The notes under the pieces are model-generated. The model made no database searches and had not been told where the DNA came from. It worked only from the letters and a program-made list of their open reading frames with translations. A stretch of 64,000 nucleotides of DNA from Acanthacorydalis orientalis (taxonomy: Eukaryota; Arthropoda; Insecta; Megaloptera; Corydalidae). The DNA lies in assembly GCA_034766995.1 (NCBI GenBank), contig CM068319.1, positions 26,121,459 through 26,185,458 of the forward strand, given 5' to 3'. This document shows, one piece after another, positions 1 through 14,912 of this stretch (position 1 is its first letter; each line of letters opens with the position of its first letter). A program made the position numbers and the translations under genes.

Positions 1-33
<33 letters not shown>

Positions 34-1220
34 AAAATGATTAATTAATTATATTTACAAAAAAGGTTCTATATGGGAACTCGCGAATTTTTCTAAAAAT
101 ATATATTTAAAAAACTATTAGAAGAGAAATATGAAAGACTACATTATTTTATTGCAAAATATAATTTTCAATTATTATGTCAAATTTCGTATTTTTAATG
201 TATTTGTTTACTGTGAATATAATTTTCCCTATTCATCCGCTCTATAATAAATTATATTTTATTTCTTTCCTTTATACTGTTATCTATGTTAAAGTGTAAC
301 TAATTTTTTGGTTACATATCAATAAGAAAAAAATGTTTGTGTAAGTGATAACAATAAGAACTCCATTCGTTATCTAAATTAAATTCAATGTAACTTGACT
401 GTAATATTTTTAATTTATTTACCAACTGACTTCATATCATTTTTACTATCAATGAAATTTAAATCCGGTTTTTTCTTTATACTCTAAGGGATAGCAAATC
501 TTTTTAGTTCGTGAGCCGCGCAAAATCTGATATATACTATCTTCCATGTAAAGAAAGTGTAATTTAGTATTATTTTTTATGGAATTTTATCAGTTATATT
601 AATATTATTTAGACATATATGCAAGTAATATTAGAAAGAATACTTTGATAAAATATTTATGTGAAACAAAAATGTTCACTACAATACCGCTAAAACTTAA
701 CAATCAGTGAGATTTTTATTACTAAAAGTTCGATAAAAAAATCCTGTGTTACATAAAATTCTTTCGAACATTATGTAACATAACATTATGTATTTAGTTT
801 TCGTTAAACTAATTATTTTTTTATTTTATTAATATATTCTAAATAAGTATTCTTTTATTAAGATTTCATTTGCGTGTCGTTGTAAATTGTTTCGCGTACT
901 AATTTGAATACTTGTGTCATTGGTTCGCCATCCTGATCTTAATCTAAGCTAAATTATAATTAATTTTCTACCTTTTTGAAAATAACATGAAAATTTAAGA
1001 AAATCGTAAAAAAGGCCTACATTCATCTATCAGAATTAAATTATTTCTCATCTGATGATTGAATCTGAAGATGACTTTCTCTACATTTTCTTAGAGTAAA
1101 CTTGGTTACGTATGACATTAAGCTATTCAACTTTGTACACGGTTACGAATGGTTTACGAAGAATTTTATTTTTTCAAAATGATTTCATTATTGAATTACA
1201 CAGCAAATATTACTAGTAAG

Positions 1221-1259
<39 letters not shown>

Positions 1260-4200
1260 TTGATTTCAATATTATTTACTTTGCAATGAGAGAAATTATC
1301 ATGCCATTTTTAAAAGTACTCCTCTTTTACAATAAAAATAATAAATAATACTCATAAAAAATATAAATGATCATACAAATGAAATATTTCTATAATTTAG
1401 CCTTATATTGTGACTAAATTTCATTATACTTATTATATTTATGTCAAAATGAACGAATCTTAAGAAAATTGAAATAAAACGTTTTTAAGCAATAAGATTT
1501 AAGGACCATACAAGTAAAAAATATTAATTATATATTAATATAAATAATAAAACTGACTACCAAATTCATGACTTAAATTTGTTTCTCAGAAAGTCTTACA
1601 ATGATATAGTACTTGCAAAGGAAATACAGAGCATATAGTTCCCGAATATAATAGAATGATTAATTACTTCTTTTCTGCCTATCGAAATATATTTTATTAA
1701 AAGATATACCTTAAATATGAAAAACATTCTACTATACATCATTACTGACGATTAGATGAATACAGTCAACCTTATAAAGGTAAAATACTTTTAATGAAGT
1801 AACCTTGTAAACGTATTTGAATAGAATATTAGATGAAAGAATTAAACAGATAAAATATTGATTTCCTCTATTCTGCTTCGGAAAACTCAAAGAAAAACAT
1901 AAATGAATAATGTTAATATATTACGATTATTCTGGTTTGTACTACCTGTGTTAAATGTTTTTTTTAAAGAGAAAAAGGATATGAAAATGTTGTTTGCTGT
2001 ATAATGTATTTCACATAAATACATTTTTAAAAAAATCAAATATATATAAAATAAGAATAATATTTGTTTCTTTAAAAAAAAATGTTTTCAATTTTTTATA
2101 AATTATTCTAAGCGATGAAATAAGTGTATAAAAACATGACAATTTGTAAAAGTGAACATACGATTGATAACAAATCATTATCTGTTTGATTTTCTGCAAG
2201 TAGTTTATGCAATTTTGTATTCATTATGTATGCAATTTGCAATTATTGCGTTCAGTATCACTTTTTGATATTGACATTTTCATTGCCAATCATGTCACTA
2301 TCATGATTAATAATAGTTTTATAGCTCTTTTAAACACATAATCATTAATGATAGATAAATATTATTTCATAATTATTTATTATTTTCATATATTTTAAAT
2401 ATTTCAACAACAATAACGCATTTAAGTAATTATTTCTCTTGTTTTTATTTATTTACAAATCATCGATTAAATATTAAAATATCGTTAAGTATTTTATCAG
2501 TTTTCAAATTTTAATCGTTGAATCACTCTCTTTATATTTTTTATGACCAATTCAATCATAATTCCATATTTAGATATCTGATTATTACTTTAAAAAATGT
2601 TTTTTTGAATCAATATTAAACTATCTAAAGATAATACAGGAGTAGAAACTGATCAGTAAAATACAGAATGATAATTACTAAAAAAATCTAAGATAAATTG
2701 AGAATAACGAATTTATGAGAATGGTTACAGTTTTTAATTTATTAATTATTATATTTAATTTTCATTGAATTACATATTTTCGTAATTATTCGTATTATAT
2801 ATGAACTTTTATTAGCATAAAATTTCATAGTTTTAATTGTTACATTTAATAATATTTTCTAGAAAAAATATTGCTACTGTTATGAAAAATGATAAAATAA
2901 GATTAGTGATTTGATTCAAATTAAACTGAGACCGTAGTAACTATATGGTTAGTATTTTAGCTGACTATTAATTTAGAAAATTATATTATATAATGATTTT
3001 TATTAAGAAATAATAGTTTCAACTTGATAAAAGTATGTAAGAAGTTAAATCATTTCATATTAAACAACGTTATAAAATGATTAAGTTTAAAATTTATAAA
3101 TACATGTGTATCATTCATTTAATTATTAAGTTTAATATCAAGAAAAGAATATGGTTATATTAGAATGATTGAGTTTTTTATAATGAAAATACATTATAAT
3201 ATTTTATTAAGTATTTTTTGGCAGTATTGATTTTTGATACTTTTTCTGACCTTTTTGTTTATAAATTGATTTCTTTTTCCAATTTTTAAACATCAATATG
3301 AAATATATCTTAAAAAATTTCAAGTACACAAATCTATTTTGTCGGAATATTATGGATGATATCAATTCATTCTTATTTCTTTTTATGATATTATAAATCG
3401 ATTCAAATAAAAAATTATACGGTATTTTTAACTGATTATTTTTATTATTCAAGGAAAATAGTTAACAATAATTATAACAAGTTGTCAACCTTCACAAATA
3501 TTCTTACTGAAACGATTATTATATAAATTTATTCCAGATACAATAAATTATGATTCAATAAAACTTGTCATATTTAATTTTATAAAATGCATAAACCTTA
3601 TTTAAAATTCTGCATCAATCATACACAAGCGAATCTAATAGGTAAATCTATTACTATATATTTGTGATTTCCCAAAGTTGTCATAAGAAAAGTACTTGAT
3701 ATTTATTATTCAAATTTTTCTATATGACATCACAATAAAAATATCAAATATTGTTTTCAGACTGACCGGAAATTTCATAAACTGAACATTTTTCAGAATA
3801 TTTATAAATGTCGTATACAGAAGTTGTTATAAATTTTTTTTTGAGTTCGAATAACATTTCATACTTTCGTCTAGCTATATGCTGTTATTTTTGGGTCAAG
3901 AGCTTTTAATGATTCTTCTCAAAAACATTTCACACCCTAAACATGAATATTATTTATTGATAAATTTTTGATGAGTAGAATTCTAATATCTTAAAACTAT
4001 TAGAATAATTTTCTAACACCTATAAACTATACATGAAATAATTAAATAATTATAAAATAAATATATTACTAACTTAATTTTTCATGCTCTGAAATAAAAG
4101 TATATAATTGAAAACATATAATAATATTTCAATTCAAATGACTGCCTACACTTAAGTTTCAATATTAAGAGGTATAGCTGCATACAATACTACATGCACA

Positions 4201-7200
4201 CATTTTTTGGCAATGACATTTTTTTATTTAGGTTATTTTAGAATATTCACAACATAGAAGGTTATTGGACATAAACACGCCTTTAACACTCAGATCCGTT
4301 TTAATAATGAAATTAAACTTACACACAATCAGAATATTATATATATATATATATATAATATGTTTTTTCTGATATATTTTTAACTCTTTTGCATTTTTTC
4401 CATCGTTATTTTATCAATAAAATTTATATGATAGATATGTGTTCTTTGATATCATTTTGTATTGATTTACTAATTTAGATCATTGACACTTTGTGTAAAT
4501 ATGTATTTAATAAATATAAATAAAAATTATAAATTCGAATGAGCTGAGATAAGTTAATTTAAATAAAAGAAGATAACCTGTAACACTTTGTCAGTCTAGT
4601 TTGTCAAACTGTAACACTAGTTTAAATCGTTCTATAAACATACTTCATCTTATTTCATAATGATTAGAATCAATCCTTACATGATTTTGTTGAAATTATG
4701 TTTTTTGGATGCAGAACTCTTAAATTCTAAAATAGAAATTGAGAAGCTGTTTAAAGAAATATAGTTGTGTTTTATATTCTTCACATGTATATTAACTATC
4801 AATGTTTCCTACTAATCGCTCAGATCGATAATAACATTTCTTTGACTCACATATTAATTCTTTGTAGTATTTTTTACTTAGAGATACATATATTTTCTAG
4901 TTATTCTCCTTTTAATATTCTTTATAACCACAGGATTTTTATACAACAACAAGGATTTCAGAGAAAAAATGATAATAGCAATGTGAGTATCGAGGAAAAT
5001 GGAAAAATTGATAACTATGTTCACAGTGATCATTATTAAGAAATTAAGAAGGAATATTTAAATAGTTTAGAAGATAAATTTGTAAAAATGGTTAAATGTA
5101 ACAATGTATTAGAGTAATATACTTTTGGCTTAGAAGTAAATTTAAACATGCTATCACTGGATCAGGAAGAGTAAGAAAGGCAAGAAGATAGGTGCAATAA
5201 TCTAACAAAACATCATGATTTAAGCTAATGATTAAAACTATAATCATAAGGAGTTTTCAAATATCTTAAAAATGTGTAAAGAGCATTTTAAAGAAAAATC
5301 TGTAAAAAAGAAACAACTATACTCAAGACAAAAAAAATTGACTATCAGAGTTATAACTTCCAAAGGTTTATTTACATACAGGGTTGAAACAGATTTGCGT
5401 TAATTGTACCTTAAGTATTAATTTAATTTCTTTATTCAATATATAATAAATTATTTAAATAATATGATATTTGAAAAGACAATAAATGTGAATATTAAAT
5501 TATTGTTGTATCATTTTTAGACTGAAATTGACTGAGTATTTGATATTTACATACAAATAAAATTCACTTTCTTGAATCGAGTTCAGTACATAACTTTCTC
5601 AGTATGATCTTTATCTGTGTGCTCTTGAAAAAAGAAAAAAGTGATATATTTTACAATAGCGTTATGTTCAAGGAAGACGAATGGTGCAGATGCTAAACGC
5701 GTAATGACATCTCCGATAAGATACACTTCCGATTTCACGCGCTGAATACGACACATAAACTTATAAATTAATATGGAGGTTATATTTATTATTTAACATA
5801 AACAGCACGTTCCAATAATGAATACGTTATAAGACACATGCGGACTTTGCGAGAGATATTAATAAATCATTTGCAATTAGAATAAATGATTATAGGACGA
5901 TATGAAGACTTTATTGTTGCCGATCGATTAAATTTTCATAATTTTTTTTTAATAAAAAAACATAAATTGTTTTACAGACTTATTTTCATACAAATATTGT
6001 GTCTATTCAGCACATGTTTCAAATTATCATCGTTAAACTTATGTCGTGACCGTTTTTTTAATAACGAAAATAAAAGAAATATTTTCGTAAATATATACTA
6101 AATATAAACCACCAATAGTTATTTGTTGTTCGGTATTTCGAATTTAAATAACGTGTGGAATGTATTTTTGTATAAATGTATGAATAAATACGTTGATAAT
6201 TCAGTTAAACATTTGTCAAATTAAAGAAAAAGTATAATTACTATAGTTTCGTTTTCTTAAGATGTATCCTGTAATACAATTGTTAAGTATATTATTTGTT
6301 CAAAATTGAAATTGGATCGTGTATCCATTTAACAGATGTCTTTTTATATATTGACAATGGATAATTAAAAATAATTTACTTTTTAATACCATGACTTTGA
6401 AATTAAAGTTCGGTTTTATACATTTTCTTTTATATAAAAAAAAAACAGATAGTTGTTAACTGAGTATCATTTATGTATCAAATAGTGTTCAATTTCATTT
6501 ATTTAGTTATTATTGATATCAAAATTAGACGATGAAATCACATTAATTTATAGTAATACAGATTAAATTAAATATGAAAGTGTTTTCTTCACTTTATTTT
6601 TTATAATTATAAAACATGCAAAAACTGGGAAATTGCAAATAATTATTATAAATAGATAAAACTAAATTTACATATTTGTGATAATTTATTTCCTTCCAAA
6701 TATTTTGCAAATACTTGCATAAGACTATTCATAAACTGTTTATATATAGAACAGTCGGAGTAGATAAAAATTGCACAAGTTAACCAACAGAAAATTTATT
6801 ATCTAGGAACAATGTTTTATAACTTTTTTACTGTCTCTTCACAATTATTTATATTTTAATAATAATTCAAATAAAATTTATTATTTTTAATGAAATAATT
6901 GCGAAATAATACGAAAGATTTTTTAACAGAAGACACTTCTATCCTATTCATCAAAATATTCTTATTAAAATATTCGTTTCGTCATTGTATTTGCGACATC
7001 ACCAGGTGGAAATTTCCGAAATTAATAATTTATTTAAAAACATCAAAAAAACAATGATTCATTTGTTGCTCTGATTTCTGAATGAATAATGTGTTTTTTA
7101 TATATATTTATCCCCTCATGTTCATATTAGGTTATTAATTAATGTCAAGGATTTCGGTTTAATTTTTTGTATATTTTGTTTACATGTTACATACTTCAAA

Positions 7201-10200
7201 TAAAAATTAAATATATCAAAATAGTTTTCTTCATTGCTTAGAAATAGAAATCGTAGATTGACCTAGTTTTAGGTATTCTATTCATTCGGTACGATAAAAT
7301 AATTGTGTACTTCATTTACAGTTAAGATTTGTTTCAATTTAAAACTACTCTGTATGAATTTTTATGATACTTATATTATGATTCTTTATTATATTTATTC
7401 TTCTTATCAACGAGTTTCATCTAATAAAATTAAACGTACAAATGCATGTCAATAATTATTGATATGCATTTTTTTGTTTTCTAAATATTGTACAATAAAT
7501 CGATCATAAAATTATTGACTTACGTAACAATTCTAAATATATCTCCACTCTTTATATAATAAATAAATAATTTGAAAAAACGTCAAATAAATTAAGTAGG
7601 TACTTATTTATTTTTATCCATCCCGTCTTTCGAAAATTAACAATATTTTTCATAAAAAGATAGCAGCGAACGTTTAAGGCATGAGATTAATCATAAAAGA
7701 TAACTATTAAGATTTTTTTTAAGAAAAATGAATATTTAATATCAATAGTTTTTTGGTAAAATGAAAATCATTATTTGATAAAATAAAAACTATTTTTAGT
7801 GTAAAGATGTTAAATAAATATTTATATATATTACAAATACTTAATATATTATAAAATAATGGCGTATTGTTTTAATTTATATTTTTCTTTATAGAATTAT
7901 TAATTTATCTCAGTTTATTGACTGTGTTATACAACTTAAAAATGGAGGAATAGCGGAAATTGTAAACAAGGAGTACAAATACAGCTCAATATATAATAAA
8001 ACTTATCAGGAATTAAACAGAAAGTTTGCAATCGAAATCGGAAGATATAGAGTCCAAATCCGACTCTGCTAGAAAACCCTAATAGTTTTAAACTTAATAA
8101 AATAAACTTCTTTCCTTTTTTAAATATATAAATATTGTTTAAGTAATAATTTACAAACATTTGCATTTTCACATAATAATTGGCATCCCAATTAGTGCAA
8201 AAAGTTCTGTGTAAAAATATCAAAATGTCTAATAAACATTTTTTTATAAAACATATTTGAGGTGTTTGGGATGTTAGCCCTTTTATATAAATGAATTGAG
8301 CTTCAGTGTAAAATTATATTCCTAAATTAACAACAATGTTTTTCTGAATATCAGTCAAAAAGTTCATATTAATATATTGATATCATATTGATCAATATTT
8401 TAATAGTTGTGATTGATATAAATTTAATAAAAAAGTATGTGGAAAGTTTATGTTGATTAAATAATACATTAAAGTATATAAATTGCTCAGCAGTCAATCA
8501 GTATAAATCAATTTCAGACAATTCCTGTTAAAAATTTTAAATTATAGATAATTTCTCAGATGTCAAAATTATAGTCATTGATCAATAAATTTTCCAATAA
8601 ATGACACATAAAAAATAAGCATAACATGAAAATAGTAATTAAAATATTTGGTAAAACCTTCGAAGTTCGTTTTAAAAACTTAGTTACTTACTTTTGTTAA
8701 TCTCTAAGTTCTTTAAATGTTAATGTATCATAAGTTTAACTCCAACATCCTAATCAAAAAATTACTGAGATTCAATATTAATAAAATATCAGATAACCAA
8801 TTAAAATTTTAATAATTCTTCTAAGGATTTTAAACTTAATAAATTATTAAATCTATTTTAACATGATTTATTATATAAAACACTTTGTTTGTAAATACTC
8901 ATCGAAATGTAAAGAAAAATAGTAAATTAAACGAGAAGCAGTTAAGAAAATATGTGGTTTTATTCGTTTGAAATTATTTTTATATTGCGAATATAAAAAA
9001 GAAATATAAAGTATGAATGGAAAGTGTTATTTAATTATATAATAAACATTTTTCTTTTTATATTATGTATTACATTTAGATAAAATTGTAAATAAAAAAT
9101 ATACGATTCTGAAAAGATTACATTATAAATAATTTTCTTGTTATGTATATTTAATAATATTTAACAACAGTTCCTATTAAAAATGAAAGACAAAAGTGTA
9201 TTCGTTTGTCTTAAATCACATACATTGATTTTTCATTATTTTTTTCGTGAAAGAATATGTATAATTCTTACAAAACAGATCAGAGAATGAAATACATAAA
9301 AACATTATTGTTTTTGATGCAAATATTGAATATGTATAATATAAATTGTAATCGTGAAGAAAATTAATGAATCCAATCAATTTTTTTCGCATTTTATATA
9401 AAAATATCAGCGTATTTACGTAATTCGTTTTTCAGCTCTACTATATTAATTTAGAACATTTTTTTTATTTTAATGCGTATCAGTATTTGTTACGTAATAT
9501 AATTAGAAAATGTACTGAATCGATAACTTCCTATAACTCTTTTTTAGTCTTGTTTAATAATCGCATAAAAATTGGTTCTTATGTAAATTGTATTATTGTT
9601 TCGCTAACAAATTATAAACAGATATAAAGACAAATACACAAAAACGTACGATTAAAACTATTATTTAGTAAAAGTATGTTTTATACAGTACTTGTATAAC
9701 TTTCTTCATAATTGTACTGATATTTAAATATATACACTTCATTAACAATTCTTTATGATTTATTGATCTTGACAATCTTTGTCAAGCCATTGTTTATGAG
9801 AGGTTTGATGATTTTAGAACATTTACTTTTTAATCAATATATTATTTTTTTTTTTTTGATTCTATTACTATCCTGTCAATAAATCAGTCTAAACATATAG
9901 ATTTGTCAGTAATAAATAACATTACTGGGATTTTGTACTCTTATTCCCAAGATTTCAGACGTAGTATTTCATAATTTGTCGACATTTCTAAATGTTTGAA
10001 AATACCAAGCATAAATTAATTATAATAATGTGTTTTAAGCAGACTATACAAATTAATTCAAAGTCTACTTTCATTAAATCTTTCCAAATATGACTAACAA
10101 CTCCTTGTTTTCCAGGATAAAGTAAGCACTCACTCTGTTAAAAAAAATCCGAATCCATCGAATAAAACCTGACTGTCAGTAAACTTTTCCAAAAACTTCA

Positions 10201-10396
10201 TTTACGTTTTTATGATTTCAATTACAATAAAAACCTTCATTGAATTTGTAATGAATGTGAATTTTGTTGACGTTCATTATCGTAGTTCAAAAATATCAAA
10301 TTTACTACTTAATTGATTAAATGACTAGAATAATAAAACATAGATGTGCATCATCCAACAGTTTATTAGCATTTTTTTACATTCATATGTGTATGT

Positions 10397-10400
<4 letters not shown>

Positions 10401-10454
<54 letters not shown>
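10401..10454. repeat. (TA)n microsatellite, 54 bp
   Basis: Pure TA tract. Confidence 0.96.
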
Positions 10455-10458
<4 letters not shown>

Positions 10459-11295
10459 TCGTACAAATTGTAAAATCATGGAAGAGTATAAAATACTTGT
10501 AATGTGAAACTGACGTAAATTCATATTCGTTTCTAATTTACATAAAAAACAAAAATACTTTGAATTATTATAAATTTTCTAAGATAATAATTTTAAAAAC
10601 TGAGTAAAAATAATTTTTATTAAATTCTAGCACATTTTGGTGTATTTAAAAAATAATTTATTTGCAAATCCATACTAATAAATAAAAATTAAATAGTCTC
10701 TATTTATCTATTACTCAAATGTACAAAAATTAGTGGGCTCATTGAGCTGAAAATTTTAATACATAGAGCTGAGATAGTCAATTAACATGTAGGCTGGTCA
10801 TATTTAAAAAAAATAAACATTACAATTTCGAAAAGAAATATTGTAATTGAAGGTTACAGAAAGTATTAACTTTTGATATTTTCACTTTTTTTGGAAATTT
10901 GTTTCTAATTAAAACGCAAGAAGAGTAGAAAGAACTTTTTTTTAAAAAAATAGTCCATTTTTAGAAGAGTACGCGTATAAATAAGTTTAAAATTATATAT
11001 ATATATATATATTAAACGCTTGCAAAATAATTTTCGATAAACGACAAAAATGCAAAGTATCGATTATTAATCAAATTTCTGACAGGAAAGTTATGCCCAT
11101 AGGTTCAAGTTTTTGTTGAAAAAAACTGTCAATGAGTAAAAAAATTAAGAAAAATTGATATTTAAAAAAGTAGATTTCTAAAAGTAAAATTTATACCCGT
11201 TTAAAGAAATATTTTATTTACAACATACACTTTTTGTTGTTAGAAGTAAATAGGATACACAGATGATACTTTATCGCCTATTTAATCCATACAAA

Positions 11296-11298
<3 letters not shown>

Positions 11299-11341
<43 letters not shown>
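11299..11341. repeat. (TA)n microsatellite, 43 bp
   Basis: Pure TA tract. Confidence 0.95.
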
Positions 11342-11344
<3 letters not shown>

Positions 11345-13133
11345 TGATAATCTTCAATAGCCAAACATTCTCAAGATAAAAAAATATTGAAATAATCAAA
11401 ATCTGTTTGTTTATTGATAATAGGATAAAAGAACGCTCTTCCCGAAAGAAGTAAAATATTTTATCTCTTAATTATGTATATTATTAATTCTATATTACAC
11501 AGGTGTACTCCTAGAATAATGAATAACTCTGTTCTAAAGAATATTACAACATTTATATAGCAAATATAGTTCCTTTAAAATCAATCTAATTATACTGATT
11601 ATGAATTTCTTTGTAACAGTACTTATACCTCTGTTGTAAATAAATAAATTTTAAAAGTGCATTTCTGACGTTTTATGCTAAATTGTTGTTGATTTTCGGG
11701 AACATTATACAAAGGTAATCTTTAACAATAATTCTTTAAAATAACTTTTCCAAAACATTTTTATTTAATAACTAGATTGATATGATAAAAATTTAAAAAA
11801 ATAATAAAATATATTAATGCATAGAATAAAAAAATAACATTATTTAAATAGTTTGTAAAATATTATTCAGCGTTTGTTTCATTGAAATAAACTAGTGAAT
11901 GAATTATCAAGTCCAGAATGTAAATTAAAAAGATGAACATTTTTGTGGTGTGTCTTTGGTGTTTTTTTTAAGAATGTAATTATAGACTTCATGCATGAAA
12001 CAGTTGTCTACTAACAGCAATTATAGCGTTTCCTACAAAAATATTCAGTTATACATATTGTTTAAAATGAAAATAACTATAATGTTTATTTTAAATTGAT
12101 TTGAACTCGTCTAATAGTTCAAATTATATGATAATACTCGAATAAATACAAATTAATCATGATAAAAAATGATATATAAATAAGCATGTTATTTACTATA
12201 ATTTATATCAATTATTCAATTTAGAATAGACACACTAAAACATTCTATCAGTCAAACGAAAGTAAAAAACTTAGTTACTACACATAAGTCACTAACCACA
12301 AATAATGTGCATTGTGATACATAATGCGTGGATGAGTCATTTAACGATTAAATAAATCCAAGAATCTCCTCCCATATTCGCCGTATAACTGTTTTTTGTG
12401 CGGCTATTCAATTGATGATTCATACATGGTGCATGAAATAAAACTATTTTTTAAAACTATTTTGTATATAGATTATATACATAAATATCATCTTTAACCT
12501 TTAACAACCCACTGCTAGATAAAGACTTTTCTAATTTATATCTTTTTGAAAAATATGATGGTTTTCTTTTTCGCATATATTTACAATGTATTTTCTGATA
12601 TCTTTAACCTACTTGTACTTTGATCTTTTCCTAATCCTATTTGGTTTTCATACAATAATCTTTTTTCATATAAAATGTTTTATCCATTACATTTTTTTTA
12701 TTTTAAGTTTTATAACTCGTGTTATTCTTCCATAGGTTAGGAAAGATAAAATACATTGATTGAATACTTTTGTTTTTAAGTAAAGTGAATTTTTCGATTT
12801 AAATATTAAGACACTTCATTCAAATGAATTCCGTCTCATTTTTATTCTCCTGATATCTTCATCAATGAATAATTCATTTTAGAGTATAAGGAATTTTTCT
12901 GTTATTTCTTTTCTTCAGTAAAAAATAAATTCATTAAGCACTTGATTTTTTTATAGTAAAATAGTTTTATATATCTATCTACCTATATATATATATATAT
13001 ATATATACAATTATTAAAAATTTACAGAAATTTGAAAAAAATACTCTGATAAAATGTTATTATTTCAGTTGGTACATTTTATATTCATTAAATGAAATTA
13101 GTATTATACAAAAATACTTTGAATAAATAACTA

Positions 13134-13169
<36 letters not shown>

Positions 13170-13951
13170 TAAAAAAATATTCCGTAAAATTTTGAAAACA
13201 AATTGAAAAAAAATTATAGAGATTTTTATACGATTACTGAATAAATACAAATTGTTTCAAAGTATGATGTACGTTTTATTGTAAATGATTTATTGTATAA
13301 CATATTTATAGTTAGCTAATTCTTGTATTTTATAAAAAAAAAATAACGACAAACTGTAAAATATATTTTATTCGAAGACATCGTTCAAAATCATCGTTAA
13401 CATCTGATGATTTCAGCATTCAAGAAATTATTTTCTTATTAGATGATATACAAATCTATATTGATTTAAAATTTTAAAATAATTGAGACACGTTTATCAG
13501 TTTAATATCCTAGCCATTTATCTACGACTGCCTTACACATTTTAAGGAGTGAATAATATCAGTGTATTTTTTGTGATATATTCTGTGGAACATATGTGTT
13601 AGAAATGTACATTCTTTCCATATACTAATCATTTTTTGTAATTGAAATTTAAGTCGAGTAAAAAATATGTATACTTAAGAGTGTCATATGTATGTAAATT
13701 CTTAATTTATTACTAAGATGAAGTAGTTTATAATAGTTTTGTCTTAGATGACATAAAAATATTAACTATGAGCACCAAGCAAGTCACTGATAGACAGAAA
13801 TAAATTACTTATAAAGACCAAATTATGCACATTGGTAACTTATTTTTTTTCCATTTAATGTTATGGCAACAATATAGTTAAAAGGTATTAATTGAAATAA
13901 TTGATTTACACGTCCTGGTATTTTCGTAAATCGAACTATTCTGGAAATTAA

Positions 13952-13988
<37 letters not shown>

Positions 13989-14531
13989 TCGTAAATAAAT
14001 ATTTTAATATTATCTTATTGAACTTAAAAAATTCATTCGATCCATTCAACTAAATCCATATAATTATACTACATGTCGTAAATATATATCTTGACTTCTT
14101 GTACAGAGACCATATAGACATATTTACAGTCAACATCAATACCCATGACGTTAATCGGAAAAATATATATTACAGCTAATAATGTTCTGTAAATATGTGT
14201 TTTATTTGTGTATGTGTGAACAGGTGGAACACTCTACCCAAACTAAAAACATCTACCTACACTAAAACAATAAGATTTAAAAAAAAACATTTCTAATGAA
14301 ATATATTCATTATGCACTAACTAAGAAGTTGAACAGGAAAATGTCTTATAGTTATGTTTTACAATATGTTTTGATTATATATATATATATATTATTTCGA
14401 TGATTTTTTTGGATTTTCAATGCATCACGTCATACTTTCCTTCTTATAGTTTACATCAATTGAAATACGTGCATATTGGGAAAATTTTTAACTAATTATA
14501 TTTCTCATATACGATACTTAGTATTAATAGA

Positions 14532-14581
<50 letters not shown>

Positions 14582-14857
14582 AGAAATGATTAATATATCA
14601 TTTCAAACAGTGACTGCTCTATTATTTTTATTTGTATTTTGTACTTATTTTCTACTTTTTCATTCATCTGTTCAAGTTATGTTCAATATTTATCTGTCCA
14701 AGTTACAATTCTTAAAACCTAATCGAAATTATTAAAACTAAAAATATTTTATAGAGAATCATACAGGAAATAGTTATTGTTCAAGTGAGTAATCCTGATT
14801 GCGGTTTTGTATTGCAAATTTTATCCAAGACATCTAAAATATTAAATGCGTTGCACA

Positions 14858-14860
<3 letters not shown>

Positions 14861-14909
<49 letters not shown>
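14861..14909. repeat. (TA)n microsatellite, 49 bp
   Basis: Pure TA tract. Confidence 0.95.

Positions 14910-14912
<3 letters not shown>

Larger units (their letters stand above)
1..14840. other. Gene desert
   Basis: No coding exon, RNA gene or transposon was recognised. All frames are short and filled with Lys, Asn, Ile, Phe and Tyr, as expected by chance at this base composition. TA tracts are at 1-31, 1225-1254, 4341-4361, 10401-10454, 10996-11012, 11299-11341, 12986-13008, 13137-13166, 13958-13986, 14377-14392 and 14537-14576. Confidence 0.6.

Noticed and set aside
4767..5039. 90-codon plus-strand frame
   Set aside because: AT-rich chance frame with no domain, no splice partners and no compositional shift.
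7936..8223. 95-codon minus-strand frame
   Set aside because: Phe/Ile/Lys/Tyr-rich chance frame in the gene desert; no recognisable motif.
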